Positions 51,002-59,106 of a DNA stretch of 64,000 nt are shown one piece after another. The DNA is taken from positions 1 to 64,000 of the forward strand of contig JBFMFR010000015.1 of assembly GCA_040752025.1 (NCBI GenBank). The letters run 5' to 3'. How positions within the stretch are numbered: position 1 is the first letter of the stretch; each line of letters opens with the position of its first letter. The stretch comes from JBFMFR01 sp040752025 (lineage in GTDB: Bacteria; Chloroflexota; Anaerolineae; Anaerolineales; UBA4823). The notes under the pieces are model-generated. The model worked only from the letters and a program-made list of their open reading frames with translations. It made no database searches and was not told the origin of the DNA. The translations under genes and the position numbers were made by a program.

Positions 51002-52120
51002 TCAAAGCGGCGGGTTTAGATGGTAGATCACCCAGAGCCAGAAAGGGATCAAGCCGCCCGCGGCAATCAGGGCCAGTAACGCCAGCAGCCAGGTAACCCA
51101 GTCGAATTTTTCAGCGGCGCGGCGAGGGACCACAACCAGGGGCGGTTCCAGATCGGGTTGGGGAAGACTCTGAGGTGGAAAAGGTTGATCTGCTGATGGC
51201 TGGACTCCAGCGGGCACCGCGCCAACTTTGTTTTGTACGGGCGATCCAGGGGTAGGAGTGGTTGGCCAAATGGCATATTGATTATAGTTGATTAGAACAC
51301 GCCCCAATTGATCTGCGGTGCGATAGCGAGAGGTTGGCTCTTTGGAAAGAACTTTCAGGAGGATTTGCTCTAGCGGGGATGGAATGGCAGGGTTTAGCTG
51401 GCTGGGCGATGGCGGTGGGGTGTAGCGATGATGCTGGGCCAATTCCTGGGGAGTCGTTCCAGAAAATGGGAGTTGTCCGGTGAGCAACTCGAAAAGAATG
51501 ACTCCTAGGGAATAGACATCGGAAGCGGGGGAAGGCGCTAACCCGGCAGCCTGTTCGGGTGAGAAATATTGTGGAGAGCCCCAAACGATATCACTGTGCT
51601 CGTCTTCTGAAATGGTCGCCAGGGCGCGGGCGATGCCGAAATCGAGCACTTTGAGATGGCTCTCGGGGGTCACCAGCAAGTTCTGAGGTTTGACATCGCA
51701 GTGAACGAGCCCGGCCCGATGAGCGTAGCCGATCCCGGCGCAGGCCTGTGAAATCAGGGCGATTGTTTCGGGAATCGAAAACCGTCCCTGTTGTTTGAGC
51801 AGGGTCTTCAGGTCGGTGCCGGGGACATATTCCATGACGATGTACGGCAAGTTAGGTCCGAGCCCCAGGTTCGCTTGTGAAACAACACCGAAGTCGTGTA
51901 TGGTTACGATATTTGGGTGAGAAAGGTTGGCCGCGGAGCGAGCTTCCTGGCGGAAACGTTCGTGGAATTCGTGCGTGTTCGAGAAGTCGCTGCGCAAGAT
52001 TTTGATAGCGACCATGCGCTCCAGCATGAGATCGTAGGCGCGATAAATGACCGCCATCCCTCCTGTGGCCAGGCGCTCTTCGATGCGATAACGATTGTTC
52101 AGCACGGATGCTTCGGGCAT
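51002..52120 (-). CDS. Membrane-anchored Ser/Thr protein kinase with HCD catalytic loop
   Basis: A 372-aa Hanks-type kinase. N-terminal kinase domain (about 11-280): Gly loop LATGGMAVIYRA, Lys40 (VAIKIL), catalytic loop VHCDVKPQNLL with Asp142 where the usual HRD Arg is Cys141, DFG at 160-162 and GSPQYFSPEQ. A Pro-rich linker (about 288-340) leads to one C-terminal TM helix (WLLALLALIAAGGLIPFWLW) with almost nothing outside; PASTA repeats are absent. A non-RD loop often means activity is not controlled by activation-loop phosphorylation. It is monocistronic, with an extended -10 upstream. Confidence 0.92.
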   Translation of the reverse strand: MPEASVLNNRYRIEERLATGGMAVIYRAYDLMLERMVAIKILRSDFSNTHEFHERFRQEARSAANLSHPNIVTIHDFGVVSQANLGLGPNLPYIVMEYVPGTDLKTLLKQQGRFSIPETIALISQACAGIGYAHRAGLVHCDVKPQNLLVTPESHLKVLDFGIARALATISEDEHSDIVWGSPQYFSPEQAAGLAPSPASDVYSLGVILFELLTGQLPFSGTTPQELAQHHRYTPPPSPSQLNPAIPSPLEQILLKVLSKEPTSRYRTADQLGRVLINYNQYAIWPTTPTPGSPVQNKVGAVPAGVQPSADQPFPPQSLPQPDLEPPLVVVPRRAAEKFDWVTWLLALLALIAAGGLIPFWLWVIYHLNPPL

Positions 52121-52152
52121 TTGGCAACCATTGTAGCAGGATATCTGGGGTT

Positions 52153-52161
52153 ATTATACCA
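52153..52161 (-). promoter_or_regulatory. Extended -10 promoter candidate for the kinase gene
   Basis: TGG-TATAAT on the minus strand, about 33 bp upstream of the kinase start; no good -35 is seen. The same layout precedes alaS. Confidence 0.55.
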
Positions 52162-52258
52162 ATTCCAATTTGTGGAAAATCGAGTAAAATCACCCCTGTG
52201 TTGTTCCCGGCGACGCGCGAATGAGAAAGAACGTGTCTACTTGAGCTTGGAGGTGTGA

Positions 52259-53374
52259 ATGAAGAGAATCCTGGCGTACGTGCGAAAGCAGCCGGTCAGT
52301 GTGTTGTTGCTGGCGGCACCTGTAGCGATCCTGGCAGAGGTTTTCCATTGGGGGGAAATCCTGGTGTTTGCATTTTCGGCAATTGCTGTGATCCCGCTGG
52401 CGGGATACATTGGTGAGGCGACCGAGGCATTGGCGGTCTATACCGGGCCGCGCCTGGGCGGGCTATTGAACGCTACGCTGGGGAATGCGGCGGAACTAAT
52501 CATCACCATTGTGGCTATCCGCGAAGGATTGTTAGAGCTGGTGAAAGCTTCAATTACGGGTTCGATCCTGGGAAATGTCTTGATGGTTTTGGGTATGTCG
52601 ATGTTATTGGGGGGTCTGCGCAACGGCACTCAACGGTTCAGCCAGCGGCAGGCGGGCAATAACGCGATTTTGTTGGTACTGGCAGTGGTGGCCCTGGTGA
52701 TCCCGTCTACGCTCAGCGGCTCGATTGGTCCTGAAAGCAGTACCCGGGTTGAGGCTTTGAGCCTGGGTGTGGCTGGAACGATGATCGTGTTGTATGGTTT
52801 GGGAATTTTATATAGCTTCAGAGTACAGCCGAGCCCACTGACTTCACATGCGGGTATGGATGGTGAGCTGACCTCGGACGCTGGCTCCGATGGCGGCGAG
52901 AAGCATTCGGCCTGGCCCCTGCGAACGGCGTTGATTGTGCTGGCGGCCTCAACGGTGGGAGTGGCTTATTTGAGCGAACTGCTGGTAGGCGCAGTAGAAC
53001 CCGTGGTCGTTCGACTGGGGGTGTCCGAATTTTTCTTGGGAATCATCTTGATTCCCATCGTGGGCAATGTTGCCGAACACCTGGTGGCGGTCAAAGTGGC
53101 GATTCAGAATCAAATGGATTTGAGTGTGGAGATCGCAATCGCCTCCAGCTTGCAAATTGCGCTGTTTGTTGCACCGGTGCTGGTATTCGTCAGCCTGTTG
53201 ATGGGCAATCCATTACAGTTGATTTTCAACCAGTTCGAGTTGTTGGCCTTGATCATCGGGGTCTTGATTACCGCATTGGTTTCTGCGGATGGTGAATCGA
53301 ACTGGCTGGAAGGGGCCGAACTGCTGGCGGTGTATATCATTTTGGGATTGGCTTTCTTTTTGCTGCCTGTGTAG
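52259..53374 (+). CDS. cax: Calcium/proton antiporter (CaCA superfamily, Cax type)
   Basis: A 371-aa integral membrane exchanger exporting Ca2+ against H+. Eleven or so TM helices form two homologous halves. The two alpha-repeats are visible: GNAAELIITIVAIREGLLEL with SITGSILGNVLMVLG, and GNVAEHLVAVKVAIQNQMDL with EIAIASSLQIALFVAPVLV; their Glu and Asn residues bind the cation. GGAGG precedes the ATG. The SH3-like gene starts nine bases after the stop. Confidence 0.95.
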   Translation: MKRILAYVRKQPVSVLLLAAPVAILAEVFHWGEILVFAFSAIAVIPLAGYIGEATEALAVYTGPRLGGLLNATLGNAAELIITIVAIREGLLELVKASITGSILGNVLMVLGMSMLLGGLRNGTQRFSQRQAGNNAILLVLAVVALVIPSTLSGSIGPESSTRVEALSLGVAGTMIVLYGLGILYSFRVQPSPLTSHAGMDGELTSDAGSDGGEKHSAWPLRTALIVLAASTVGVAYLSELLVGAVEPVVVRLGVSEFFLGIILIPIVGNVAEHLVAVKVAIQNQMDLSVEIAIASSLQIALFVAPVLVFVSLLMGNPLQLIFNQFELLALIIGVLITALVSADGESNWLEGAELLAVYIILGLAFFLLPV

Positions 53375-53383
53375 GAAGCCCGC

Positions 53384-53887
53384 ATGTACGCACGTAGGAG
53401 GAGAAGCACACCTGCCTGGTTGAAAGGTTGTCTCAGCCCGTGGGTGATGCTTGGGGCGTTTCTGATCGGGATATTTCTATCCTGCCTGGTGTTGGGCTTG
53501 CTTTGGTCGACGCGCAAACCGCCGGTGGCTTCCGCGCAAGCCACGGCGATCCTAAACGTGATCAGCGCACCGACAGCTACGCAAGTGGTGCTTACGCCTA
53601 CCTTAGAAGCCAGCGCAACGCTGCCTCCTGGCCCAGCGGTGGGAGATATCGAAGTTGGGGTGTACGTGCAAATCCTGGGGACTGGCGGAACGGGCCTGCG
53701 CTTGCGCGCAGAACCCGGATTGGAGGCTCAGGTGCTGATGGTGGGCAGCGAGGCTGAAGTATTCCGTGTTGAGGATGGCCCCCAGGAGGCAGATGGTTAT
53801 ACCTGGTGGCGCTTGATTGGGCCTTTCGATGAAACGCGTAATGGGTGGGCTGTTGCCAATTATCTGACTGTGGTGCAAGGGCCCTAG
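53384..53887 (+). CDS. Membrane-anchored SH3-like domain protein
   Basis: A 167-aa protein with a basic N-terminus and one TM helix (about 22-44, VMLGAFLIGIFLSCLVLGLLW). A Thr/Pro/Ala spacer leads to a bacterial SH3-like domain (about 85-165: VGVYVQILGTGGTGLRLRAEPGLEAQVLMVGSE, WWRLIGPFDETRNGWAVANYL). SH3b domains bind peptidoglycan or proteins outside the cell. Downstream of the antiporter and probably co-transcribed. Confidence 0.8.
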   Translation: MYARRRRSTPAWLKGCLSPWVMLGAFLIGIFLSCLVLGLLWSTRKPPVASAQATAILNVISAPTATQVVLTPTLEASATLPPGPAVGDIEVGVYVQILGTGGTGLRLRAEPGLEAQVLMVGSEAEVFRVEDGPQEADGYTWWRLIGPFDETRNGWAVANYLTVVQGP

Positions 53888-53905
53888 ATTCTTTAGCGAG
53901 GTATT

Positions 53906-54259
53906 ATGAGTTCTCTACGACCGACTGGAATAACAGCGGATCGCCAGAAAGGCGATCTGACCATCACCTGGAGCGATGGCCATACCAGCCTGTATCCGTT
54001 TTCGTTGTTGCGATATGGGTGCCCGTGTGCTGAATGCCGCGGGGGACACGAGCATATGGGTTCGGAACCGGACCCCGAAGTGTTTCACCAGCCCCTGGAT
54101 GATACGCCTGCAACGCGCATCCAAAATGTGGAACTGGTGGGCAGTTATGCAATTACGATTACCTGGGAGGATGGCCACAATTACGGTATCTATAACTGGC
54201 ATTACTTGCGGGCGCTGTGCCCTTGCCCGATTTGCCGGGGCGCGGTCGAGCATCATTGA
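53906..54259 (+). CDS. DUF971 (gamma-butyrobetaine hydroxylase-like N-terminal) domain protein
   Basis: A 117-aa single-domain protein. TITWSDGHTSLYPFSLLR and ITITWEDGHNYGIYNWHYLRALCP are the paired DUF971 motifs. Cysteine clusters CPCAECRG and CPCPICRG suggest zinc or Fe-S binding. Stand-alone DUF971 proteins are often found with Fe-S cluster assembly genes, but none is seen here. Co-directional with the antiporter and SH3 genes. Confidence 0.85.
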   Translation: MSSLRPTGITADRQKGDLTITWSDGHTSLYPFSLLRYGCPCAECRGGHEHMGSEPDPEVFHQPLDDTPATRIQNVELVGSYAITITWEDGHNYGIYNWHYLRALCPCPICRGAVEHH

Positions 54260-54403
54260 GTCGGCAGTCAAATGCTGGAGCTGTCCAGAAGCAGGGCGAA
54301 GCGTGTCTATGGCGCTACAGGCGGCGTTAAGTGGACTGCTTCGACCCTACGGGTGGCAGTTGCCTGTCTTGAAATCGCCCTTTTTGAACAACCCCGAATA
54401 GTT

Positions 54404-55060
54404 TTATAGATAATCGCGCAGATTGTGTTCTACGGCATAGGCGGCGGCTTCGGCGCGGTTGCTGACGCCCAGCTTGGATAAAATGCTGCTGACATAGTTG
54501 CGTACGGTGCCTTCGCCCAGAAACAGCGCCTTGGCGATCTCGCGGTTGGTTTTCCCCTCGGAGACCAGGAGCAAAACGTGTCTCTCCTGCTGTGTAAGCG
54601 CGGAGAACGCTGAAGCTTCTTCCTCTTTAGCAGCTTTGCGCACTTCTTGAAAGATACGCTGCGTAACGGCGGGATCGAGCAGTGCTTCACCCCGCCCAAC
54701 GGCTTCGATGGCGCGCACCAGATCCTCACCGCCGATTTGTTTTAGCACGTAACCTGCCGCGCCAGCGCGGATGGCTGAGAAGAGCATTTCATCCTCGGCA
54801 TATGAAGTTAGCATGATGACTTTGGAATTGGGGAAACGCTCGGTGATCTCTTCGCAGGCTTCGATACCTGACCCTCCCGGCAGGCGAATATCCATCACAA
54901 CTACATCGGGAGAATAAGCCTCGACGCGCTCGACAGCCTCGCGAGCAGTACTGGCTTCAGCAACTACCTCAAAATTAGGGTGGCGTTCCAGCAGGGCTTT
55001 TAGCCCCAGACGAACAACTTCGTGATCATCAACCAGCAGTATGCGTTGTTTAGTTGCCAT
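54404..55060 (-). CDS. NarL/LuxR-type response regulator
   Basis: A 218-aa two-component regulator. The receiver domain has RILLVDDHEVVRLGL, the phospho-acceptor Asp57 (VVVMDIRLPGG), the switch residue region VIMLTSYAEDEM and Lys in YVLKQIGGEDL. The LuxR HTH reads LTQQERHVLLLVSEGKTNREIAKALFLGEGTVRNYVS. No partner kinase is adjacent. AAGGAG precedes the ATG and a strong TTGTCA/TATACT promoter lies just upstream. Target genes are unknown; the divergent liv leader is the nearest candidate. Confidence 0.93.
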   Translation of the reverse strand: MATKQRILLVDDHEVVRLGLKALLERHPNFEVVAEASTAREAVERVEAYSPDVVVMDIRLPGGSGIEACEEITERFPNSKVIMLTSYAEDEMLFSAIRAGAAGYVLKQIGGEDLVRAIEAVGRGEALLDPAVTQRIFQEVRKAAKEEEASAFSALTQQERHVLLLVSEGKTNREIAKALFLGEGTVRNYVSSILSKLGVSNRAEAAAYAVEHNLRDYL

Positions 55061-55077
55061 ATGTTTCTCCTTGGGGA

Positions 55078-55106
55078 AGTATAGCTGATTGTTTGCTGGG
55101 TGACAA
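55078..55106 (-). promoter_or_regulatory. Promoter of the NarL-type regulator
   Basis: On the minus strand TTGTCA, 17 bp, TATACT, with the -10 18 bp from the start codon. Confidence 0.7.
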
Positions 55107-55139
55107 GATTACCACGCAATGATATTTTTCGAATTTAAG

Positions 55140-55168
55140 TTGACAGGCGTTCCGTTTTGTTATAGACT
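55140..55168 (+). promoter_or_regulatory. Promoter of the liv leader RNA
   Basis: Perfect TTGACA -35, 17 bp, TAGACT. It is the only convincing plus-strand promoter between the regulator gene and the liv operon. Confidence 0.6.
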
Positions 55169-55174
55169 TATAGC

Positions 55175-55397
55175 AGATTGTTACAAGGTCCGGGCTGGCA
55201 TTCGGTTTCACCAGCGATAGATGGCACTTTCACTTAGCTCCAGGATTGCACCTGGGAATGGGAGTAGAAGCTGCTGTTGCCATTGGATATCGACCGGCGG
55301 AGTGTGTGTTTTTACATGCAAGTCCAACATCTGTTTGGATGGCGCGAGTTGTTTGCGCGCCGTGAGGCCCTCTGAAAAATGTTGCAGAGGGTTTTTT
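55175..55397 (+). ncRNA. Structured leader or small RNA upstream of the liv operon
   Basis: This belongs to a 467-bp gene-free stretch (55061-55527). From the predicted start near 55175 the RNA can form several hairpins: GCTGG/CCAGC (55194-55215), CCAGG/CCTGG (55240-55255), TCCAA/TTGGA (55323-55339) and GGCGCG/CGCGCC (55341-55361). A terminator hairpin with T6 ends it. It matches no riboswitch, T-box or 6S motif that I recognise. It may be an attenuator leader of the amino-acid transporter or a free-standing small RNA. From 55398 to the livJ start there is only an isolated AAGGAGG (55430-55436) without a usable start codon. Confidence 0.45.
55368..55397 (+). terminator. Intrinsic terminator ending the liv leader
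   Basis: A perfect 7-bp stem (CCCTCTG) with a ten-base loop followed by TTTTTT, 131 bp upstream of the binding-protein start. Confidence 0.85.
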
Positions 55398-55527
55398 ATT
55401 CTAAACCCTGGTCTGAGAATGGTTTGTGGAAGGAGGTGTGGGCAACTGCGATATACGATCCGATCTTTAAAAGATTCGAAGAATTAGGGAAATGTGTGAC
55501 CTTTCGTTCAAGTGAGGAGTATGAGAG

Positions 55528-56721
55528 ATGAAACACAAGATTCTGTGGAAGCTTTTTGCTTTCCTGGGGATGGTATCGCTCTTGTTGAGCGCTTGTGGAC
55601 AGGCAGCCCAACCGGTACTCAAAATTGGGATCAATGCACCTCTTACCGGGGATATCCCCAAGGTAGGTGAAGGCACAAAGTATGCGGCTGAGATGTGGCT
55701 GGAAGATATCAATGCTGCCGGCGGGTTGGAGGTTGGCGGCAATAAATACCAGGTTCAGTTGGTGATCGAGGATAACGAGTCTAAAGCCGAGTCTGCTACG
55801 AAGGCCAATACCAAGTTGATCACGCAGGATGAAGTGCTGATCATTGTTGGTCCGCAGTCTTCCAAGCAAGCAGTGCCGGCAGGCGGCGTGGCGAATGATG
55901 ATGAGACGCCAATGATCAGCCCCTGGTCCACCAATCCCAATACTACGAAGGACCGCCCGTGGGTTTTCCGATCCTGCTTCCTGGATCCTTTCCAGGGGCC
56001 TGTGGTGGCGAACTTCGTCAAGCAGGAGTTCGGTTTTACCAAGGCGGCTGTGTTGTATGATGTCGCCAGCGATTACCCGAAGGGCCTGGCAGAATATTTC
56101 AAGAAAGCCTGGGAAAACCTGTATGGCGCAGGCTCCGTGGTGGCGTATGAGAGCTTTACAACCAAGGATACCGATTTCAGCGCGCAATTGACCAAGATCA
56201 AGGAATCGGGCGCGGAGTTCCTGTTTACGCCGCAGTACTATAACGAAGTGGCTCTGATTGTGCAGCAGGCGCGCGAGTTGGGCTTCAATGCACCGATTGT
56301 GGGCAGTGATAGCTGGGGTTCGGCTGAATTGATGACCCTGTGCGGCGATGCTTGCAAGGGATTGTTCTTCAGCACGCACTATGCGGCGGCCGGGGCAACG
56401 GGCAAGACGAAGGAATTCATCGATCGCTACCAGACCAAGTACGGGTACGTTCCGGATGATGTCGGTGCGCTGACCTGGGACGCGATGCTGCTCGTCCAGC
56501 AGGCGATCCAAAGCTGCGGTAAAATCACTGGTGATATCAAGACAGACCGAAAGTGCGTCCGTGACGCTCTGGCAGGGATCAAGAATTTCGATGGAATCAC
56601 CGGCAGAATGGATTTCACCCTGGGTAACGACCCGCTGAAATGTGCGGTGATCGTGAAGATCAATGATGCTGGCGAGTTCGAGTTCTACAAGCAGGTTTGC
56701 CCACCGGAGATGGGTGGATAG
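55528..56721 (+). CDS. livJ: Branched-chain amino acid ABC transporter substrate-binding lipoprotein
   Basis: A 397-aa type I periplasmic-binding-fold protein tethered by lipobox LLSAC near residue 22. It opens KIGINAPLTGDIPKVGEGTKYAAEMWLEDINAAGG, the Peripla_BP_6 signature. IIVGPQSSKQAVPAGGVAND and FKKAWENLYGAGSVVAYESF also fit; VPDDVGALTWDAMLLVQQAI lies near the end. It delivers leucine-type amino acids or related amides and ureas; the ligand cannot be told. GAGGAG precedes the ATG. First gene of a complete Liv-type operon. Confidence 0.93.
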   Translation: MKHKILWKLFAFLGMVSLLLSACGQAAQPVLKIGINAPLTGDIPKVGEGTKYAAEMWLEDINAAGGLEVGGNKYQVQLVIEDNESKAESATKANTKLITQDEVLIIVGPQSSKQAVPAGGVANDDETPMISPWSTNPNTTKDRPWVFRSCFLDPFQGPVVANFVKQEFGFTKAAVLYDVASDYPKGLAEYFKKAWENLYGAGSVVAYESFTTKDTDFSAQLTKIKESGAEFLFTPQYYNEVALIVQQARELGFNAPIVGSDSWGSAELMTLCGDACKGLFFSTHYAAAGATGKTKEFIDRYQTKYGYVPDDVGALTWDAMLLVQQAIQSCGKITGDIKTDRKCVRDALAGIKNFDGITGRMDFTLGNDPLKCAVIVKINDAGEFEFYKQVCPPEMGG

Positions 56722-56765
56722 GTAGCCAGCAATCGGATTTGGTTCAAACGGTTACCTGATTGCAC

Positions 56766-56802
56766 GAGGGCGAGTTTAGCGTGCAAAACTAAGCTCGCCC
56801 TC
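56766..56802 (+). terminator. Strong intra-operon stem-loop after the binding-protein gene
   Basis: A 14-bp stem with one G-U pair (GAGGGCGAGTTTAG arm) and a nine-base loop lies between the binding-protein and permease genes, without a T run. Such stems commonly stabilise the abundant binding-protein mRNA and lower downstream expression. Confidence 0.75.
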
Positions 56803-56828
56803 CTAAAGAAATAACAGGAGCGAACAAC

Positions 56829-57752
56829 ATGGTCTTCTTCCTGCAAAATGTGGTCAACGCACTGCAATGGGGCAGCTTTTACGCGTTGATTGCTCTGGGT
56901 TACTCCATGGTATATGGGGTGCTGCTGTTGTTCAACTTCGCACACGGCGATATTTTTATGGTGGGCGCGTATATCGGTTTCTTCGTGTCAACGGGCCTGC
57001 TGGCACTGGTGGCTCTGATCCATTTGGCCGCGCCCAGTTGGATTATCCTGGTGCTTACGATCTTGATTTCGATGTTCCTGACTTCTTTCGTTGGTATGGC
57101 TGTCGAGCGGGTGGGGTACCGGCCTTTGCGTAATGCCCCGCGCGCATCTGCTGCGATCACCGGATTGATGATTGGAATAATTTTGGAGACGGGGAACCTG
57201 GCATTGTTAGGCGCCAGCCGGTTGAGCTTCCCAACCCTAATCGAAACGACAACTTACCAGATCGGGGGAGTCAGCGTTACGAATAAGAAGATCATGATTG
57301 TAGCCATTTCTTTGCTGCTGATGTTTGCTTTGCACCAATTTGTACAACGGACAAAATGGGGTATGGCGATGCGGGCCATGGCATACGATTTTATGGTGGT
57401 GCCCTTGATGGGGGTGCCTTTGAATGCGATTGCGGCCCTGACTTTCGGTTTGGGTTCTGCACTGGCGGCCGCTGCAGGTGTTCTGTTTGGGGTTGCTTAC
57501 CCGGTCCTAGATCCTTACATGGGGATCACTTTCGGTTGGAAGGCGTTCGTGGCGGCTATCCTGGGTGGGCGAGGCTCGATCCTGGGAGCTGCTCTGGCAG
57601 GCTTTTTATTGGGCTTTATTGAAATATTCGTGGCGACCATTTTCCCTTCTACGCTCAGAGATTTGATCGCATATTCGATTATTTTGCTCATTCTGGTTTT
57701 CCGCCCGTATGGGTTCTTTGGCGAAGCCCATACTGCCCAATTAAGGCTTTAG
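56829..57752 (+). CDS. livH: Branched-chain amino acid ABC permease LivH
   Basis: A 307-aa permease with eight or more TM helices. NALQWGSFYALIALGYSMVYG is the LivH N-terminal motif, NFAHGDIFMVGAYIGFF follows, and GMAMRAMAYDFMVVPLMGVPLN is the EAA-type coupling loop for the ATPases. AFVAAILGGRGSILGAALAGFLLG completes the family pattern. ACAGGAG precedes the ATG. The LivM gene starts 17 bp downstream. Confidence 0.94.
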   Translation: MVFFLQNVVNALQWGSFYALIALGYSMVYGVLLLFNFAHGDIFMVGAYIGFFVSTGLLALVALIHLAAPSWIILVLTILISMFLTSFVGMAVERVGYRPLRNAPRASAAITGLMIGIILETGNLALLGASRLSFPTLIETTTYQIGGVSVTNKKIMIVAISLLLMFALHQFVQRTKWGMAMRAMAYDFMVVPLMGVPLNAIAALTFGLGSALAAAAGVLFGVAYPVLDPYMGITFGWKAFVAAILGGRGSILGAALAGFLLGFIEIFVATIFPSTLRDLIAYSIILLILVFRPYGFFGEAHTAQLRL

Positions 57753-57768
57753 CTGGTGAGGAAAAGAC

Positions 57769-59106
57769 ATGGCAGCGACAAGCAATGGTTTTTCTGCAAG
57801 ACGAGGAAGTGTCCGTACCTTATTGGCTAAGTGGTGGCAGCCGTTTGCCCAGGTGCCTCTTCTGGGCTGGCTGGCTGGCGCGTTGCTGGCTGTTTTGATC
57901 GAACAGATCATCGGACTACCATTTGCGAGGATTTTGGGTATGCCCAAGATCCCGGCATTGTTTGGGATTTTATTCATCTTGCAACAGCCGGTTTTGATTC
58001 CCAGTGCCCTGGGCTATGTTGTGGTGATTTACGTGCTTCCGATTGGCCTGGCAGCGCGTTTGCTCTGCGGCGTGTGGAATACTCTGGCAGCCAGGCTGAT
58101 TGCAATCAGGCTGTGGGTTTCGGTGCTGGTCCATTTGTTTCTTTGTTATCTTATTTTGCAGATCTGGTGTGAAGTGAGCGACTATCGCTTACTGATAGTG
58201 CGCTTGATATTGATTGCGGTAATTTTTACGCTGAGCCTGAACATCGTGAACGGTTACATGGGCGAATTTTCCTGCTCGCACCCGGGTTTTATTGCTTTGG
58301 GAGCGTACGCAGCTTCGGTTTTCACAATCGTATTGTTCGTTGATGATAACCTGTTTGGCCCGGCGCTTTTACCGAAGATGATTGGCCCATTCTTGTTCCC
58401 GATCGCTTTGATCCTGGGAGGCTGTGCGGCAGCCCTGGGCGCCATTTTGATTGCGATCCCGTCTTTCCGTACACGCGGCGATTACCTGGCGATTATTTCC
58501 CTGGCTTTCTTGTTCATCGTGAAGAGCTTCTTCGAGAATCTGGAAATCTTGGGCGGTCCGCGCGGCATGGGCAGCCAGCCTGATTGGGCAACTTTGCCTG
58601 TGGTGTTCGTCGCGACGGTGTTAGCAATCTGGATTATTAATAATTTCGTTCGTTCTACATTAGGTAAGGCGCTCAACGCGGTCCGCGATGATGAAATTGC
58701 GGCGGGGGCTATGACGATCAATACTCGCCGGACGAAGATGATAGCGTTCTTGTTTGCGGCGTTTTGGGCTGGAGTGGCGGGCGGATTATTCGCGCATGTA
58801 ATTCGCTATGTCAATCCAGGCACTTTCAGCATCCAGATGCTGGCAGAGGTGCTGGCGATGGTTTATTTCGGCGGCTTGAATTCGGTGGTGGGATCGATTG
58901 TGGGCGCGGTGAGCATCAACCTGCTCAGTGAGACTTTACGACCCCTGGAAATCTATAAGTGGATTATCATTCCGGTTTTGCTAATCCTGGTGATGATTTA
59001 TCGTCCGACCGGGCTGATCGCCTTCAGGGAATTCGATGCGGCCAATCTGGTGCAGCCAAAGCAGAATGCACACGAGGAGGAAGGGTATGCCTCTACTGAA
59101 GGTTGA
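57769..59106 (+). CDS. livM: Branched-chain amino acid ABC permease LivM
   Basis: A 445-aa permease. Beyond the usual LivM core of about 320 residues it has an N-terminal extension of some 120 residues with several additional hydrophobic helices. Core motifs: SLNIVNGYMGEFSCSHPGFIALGAYAAS, IAIPSFRTRGDYLAIISLAF, NAVRDDEIAAGAMTINTRRTKMIAFL (coupling loop) and AEVLAMVYFGGLNSVVGSIVGA. It overlaps the LivG start by 20 bp. In a typical protein the second motif reads N-x-x-x-G-x-x-G-x-L-S-L-G-H; here EFSCSHPG replaces the LSLGH part. Confidence 0.92.
   Translation: MAATSNGFSARRGSVRTLLAKWWQPFAQVPLLGWLAGALLAVLIEQIIGLPFARILGMPKIPALFGILFILQQPVLIPSALGYVVVIYVLPIGLAARLLCGVWNTLAARLIAIRLWVSVLVHLFLCYLILQIWCEVSDYRLLIVRLILIAVIFTLSLNIVNGYMGEFSCSHPGFIALGAYAASVFTIVLFVDDNLFGPALLPKMIGPFLFPIALILGGCAAALGAILIAIPSFRTRGDYLAIISLAFLFIVKSFFENLEILGGPRGMGSQPDWATLPVVFVATVLAIWIINNFVRSTLGKALNAVRDDEIAAGAMTINTRRTKMIAFLFAAFWAGVAGGLFAHVIRYVNPGTFSIQMLAEVLAMVYFGGLNSVVGSIVGAVSINLLSETLRPLEIYKWIIIPVLLILVMIYRPTGLIAFREFDAANLVQPKQNAHEEEGYASTEG

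Noticed and set aside
55175..55397. 6S RNA, T-box or SRP RNA
   Set aside because: The 5' and 3' ends do not pair into the long 6S hairpin, the T-box AGGGTGG-ACCGCG motif is absent, and the SRP apical loop is absent.
55396..56511. Minus-strand frame opposite livJ
   Set aside because: It covers a clear substrate-binding-protein gene on the plus strand, and the frame has no domain motifs.
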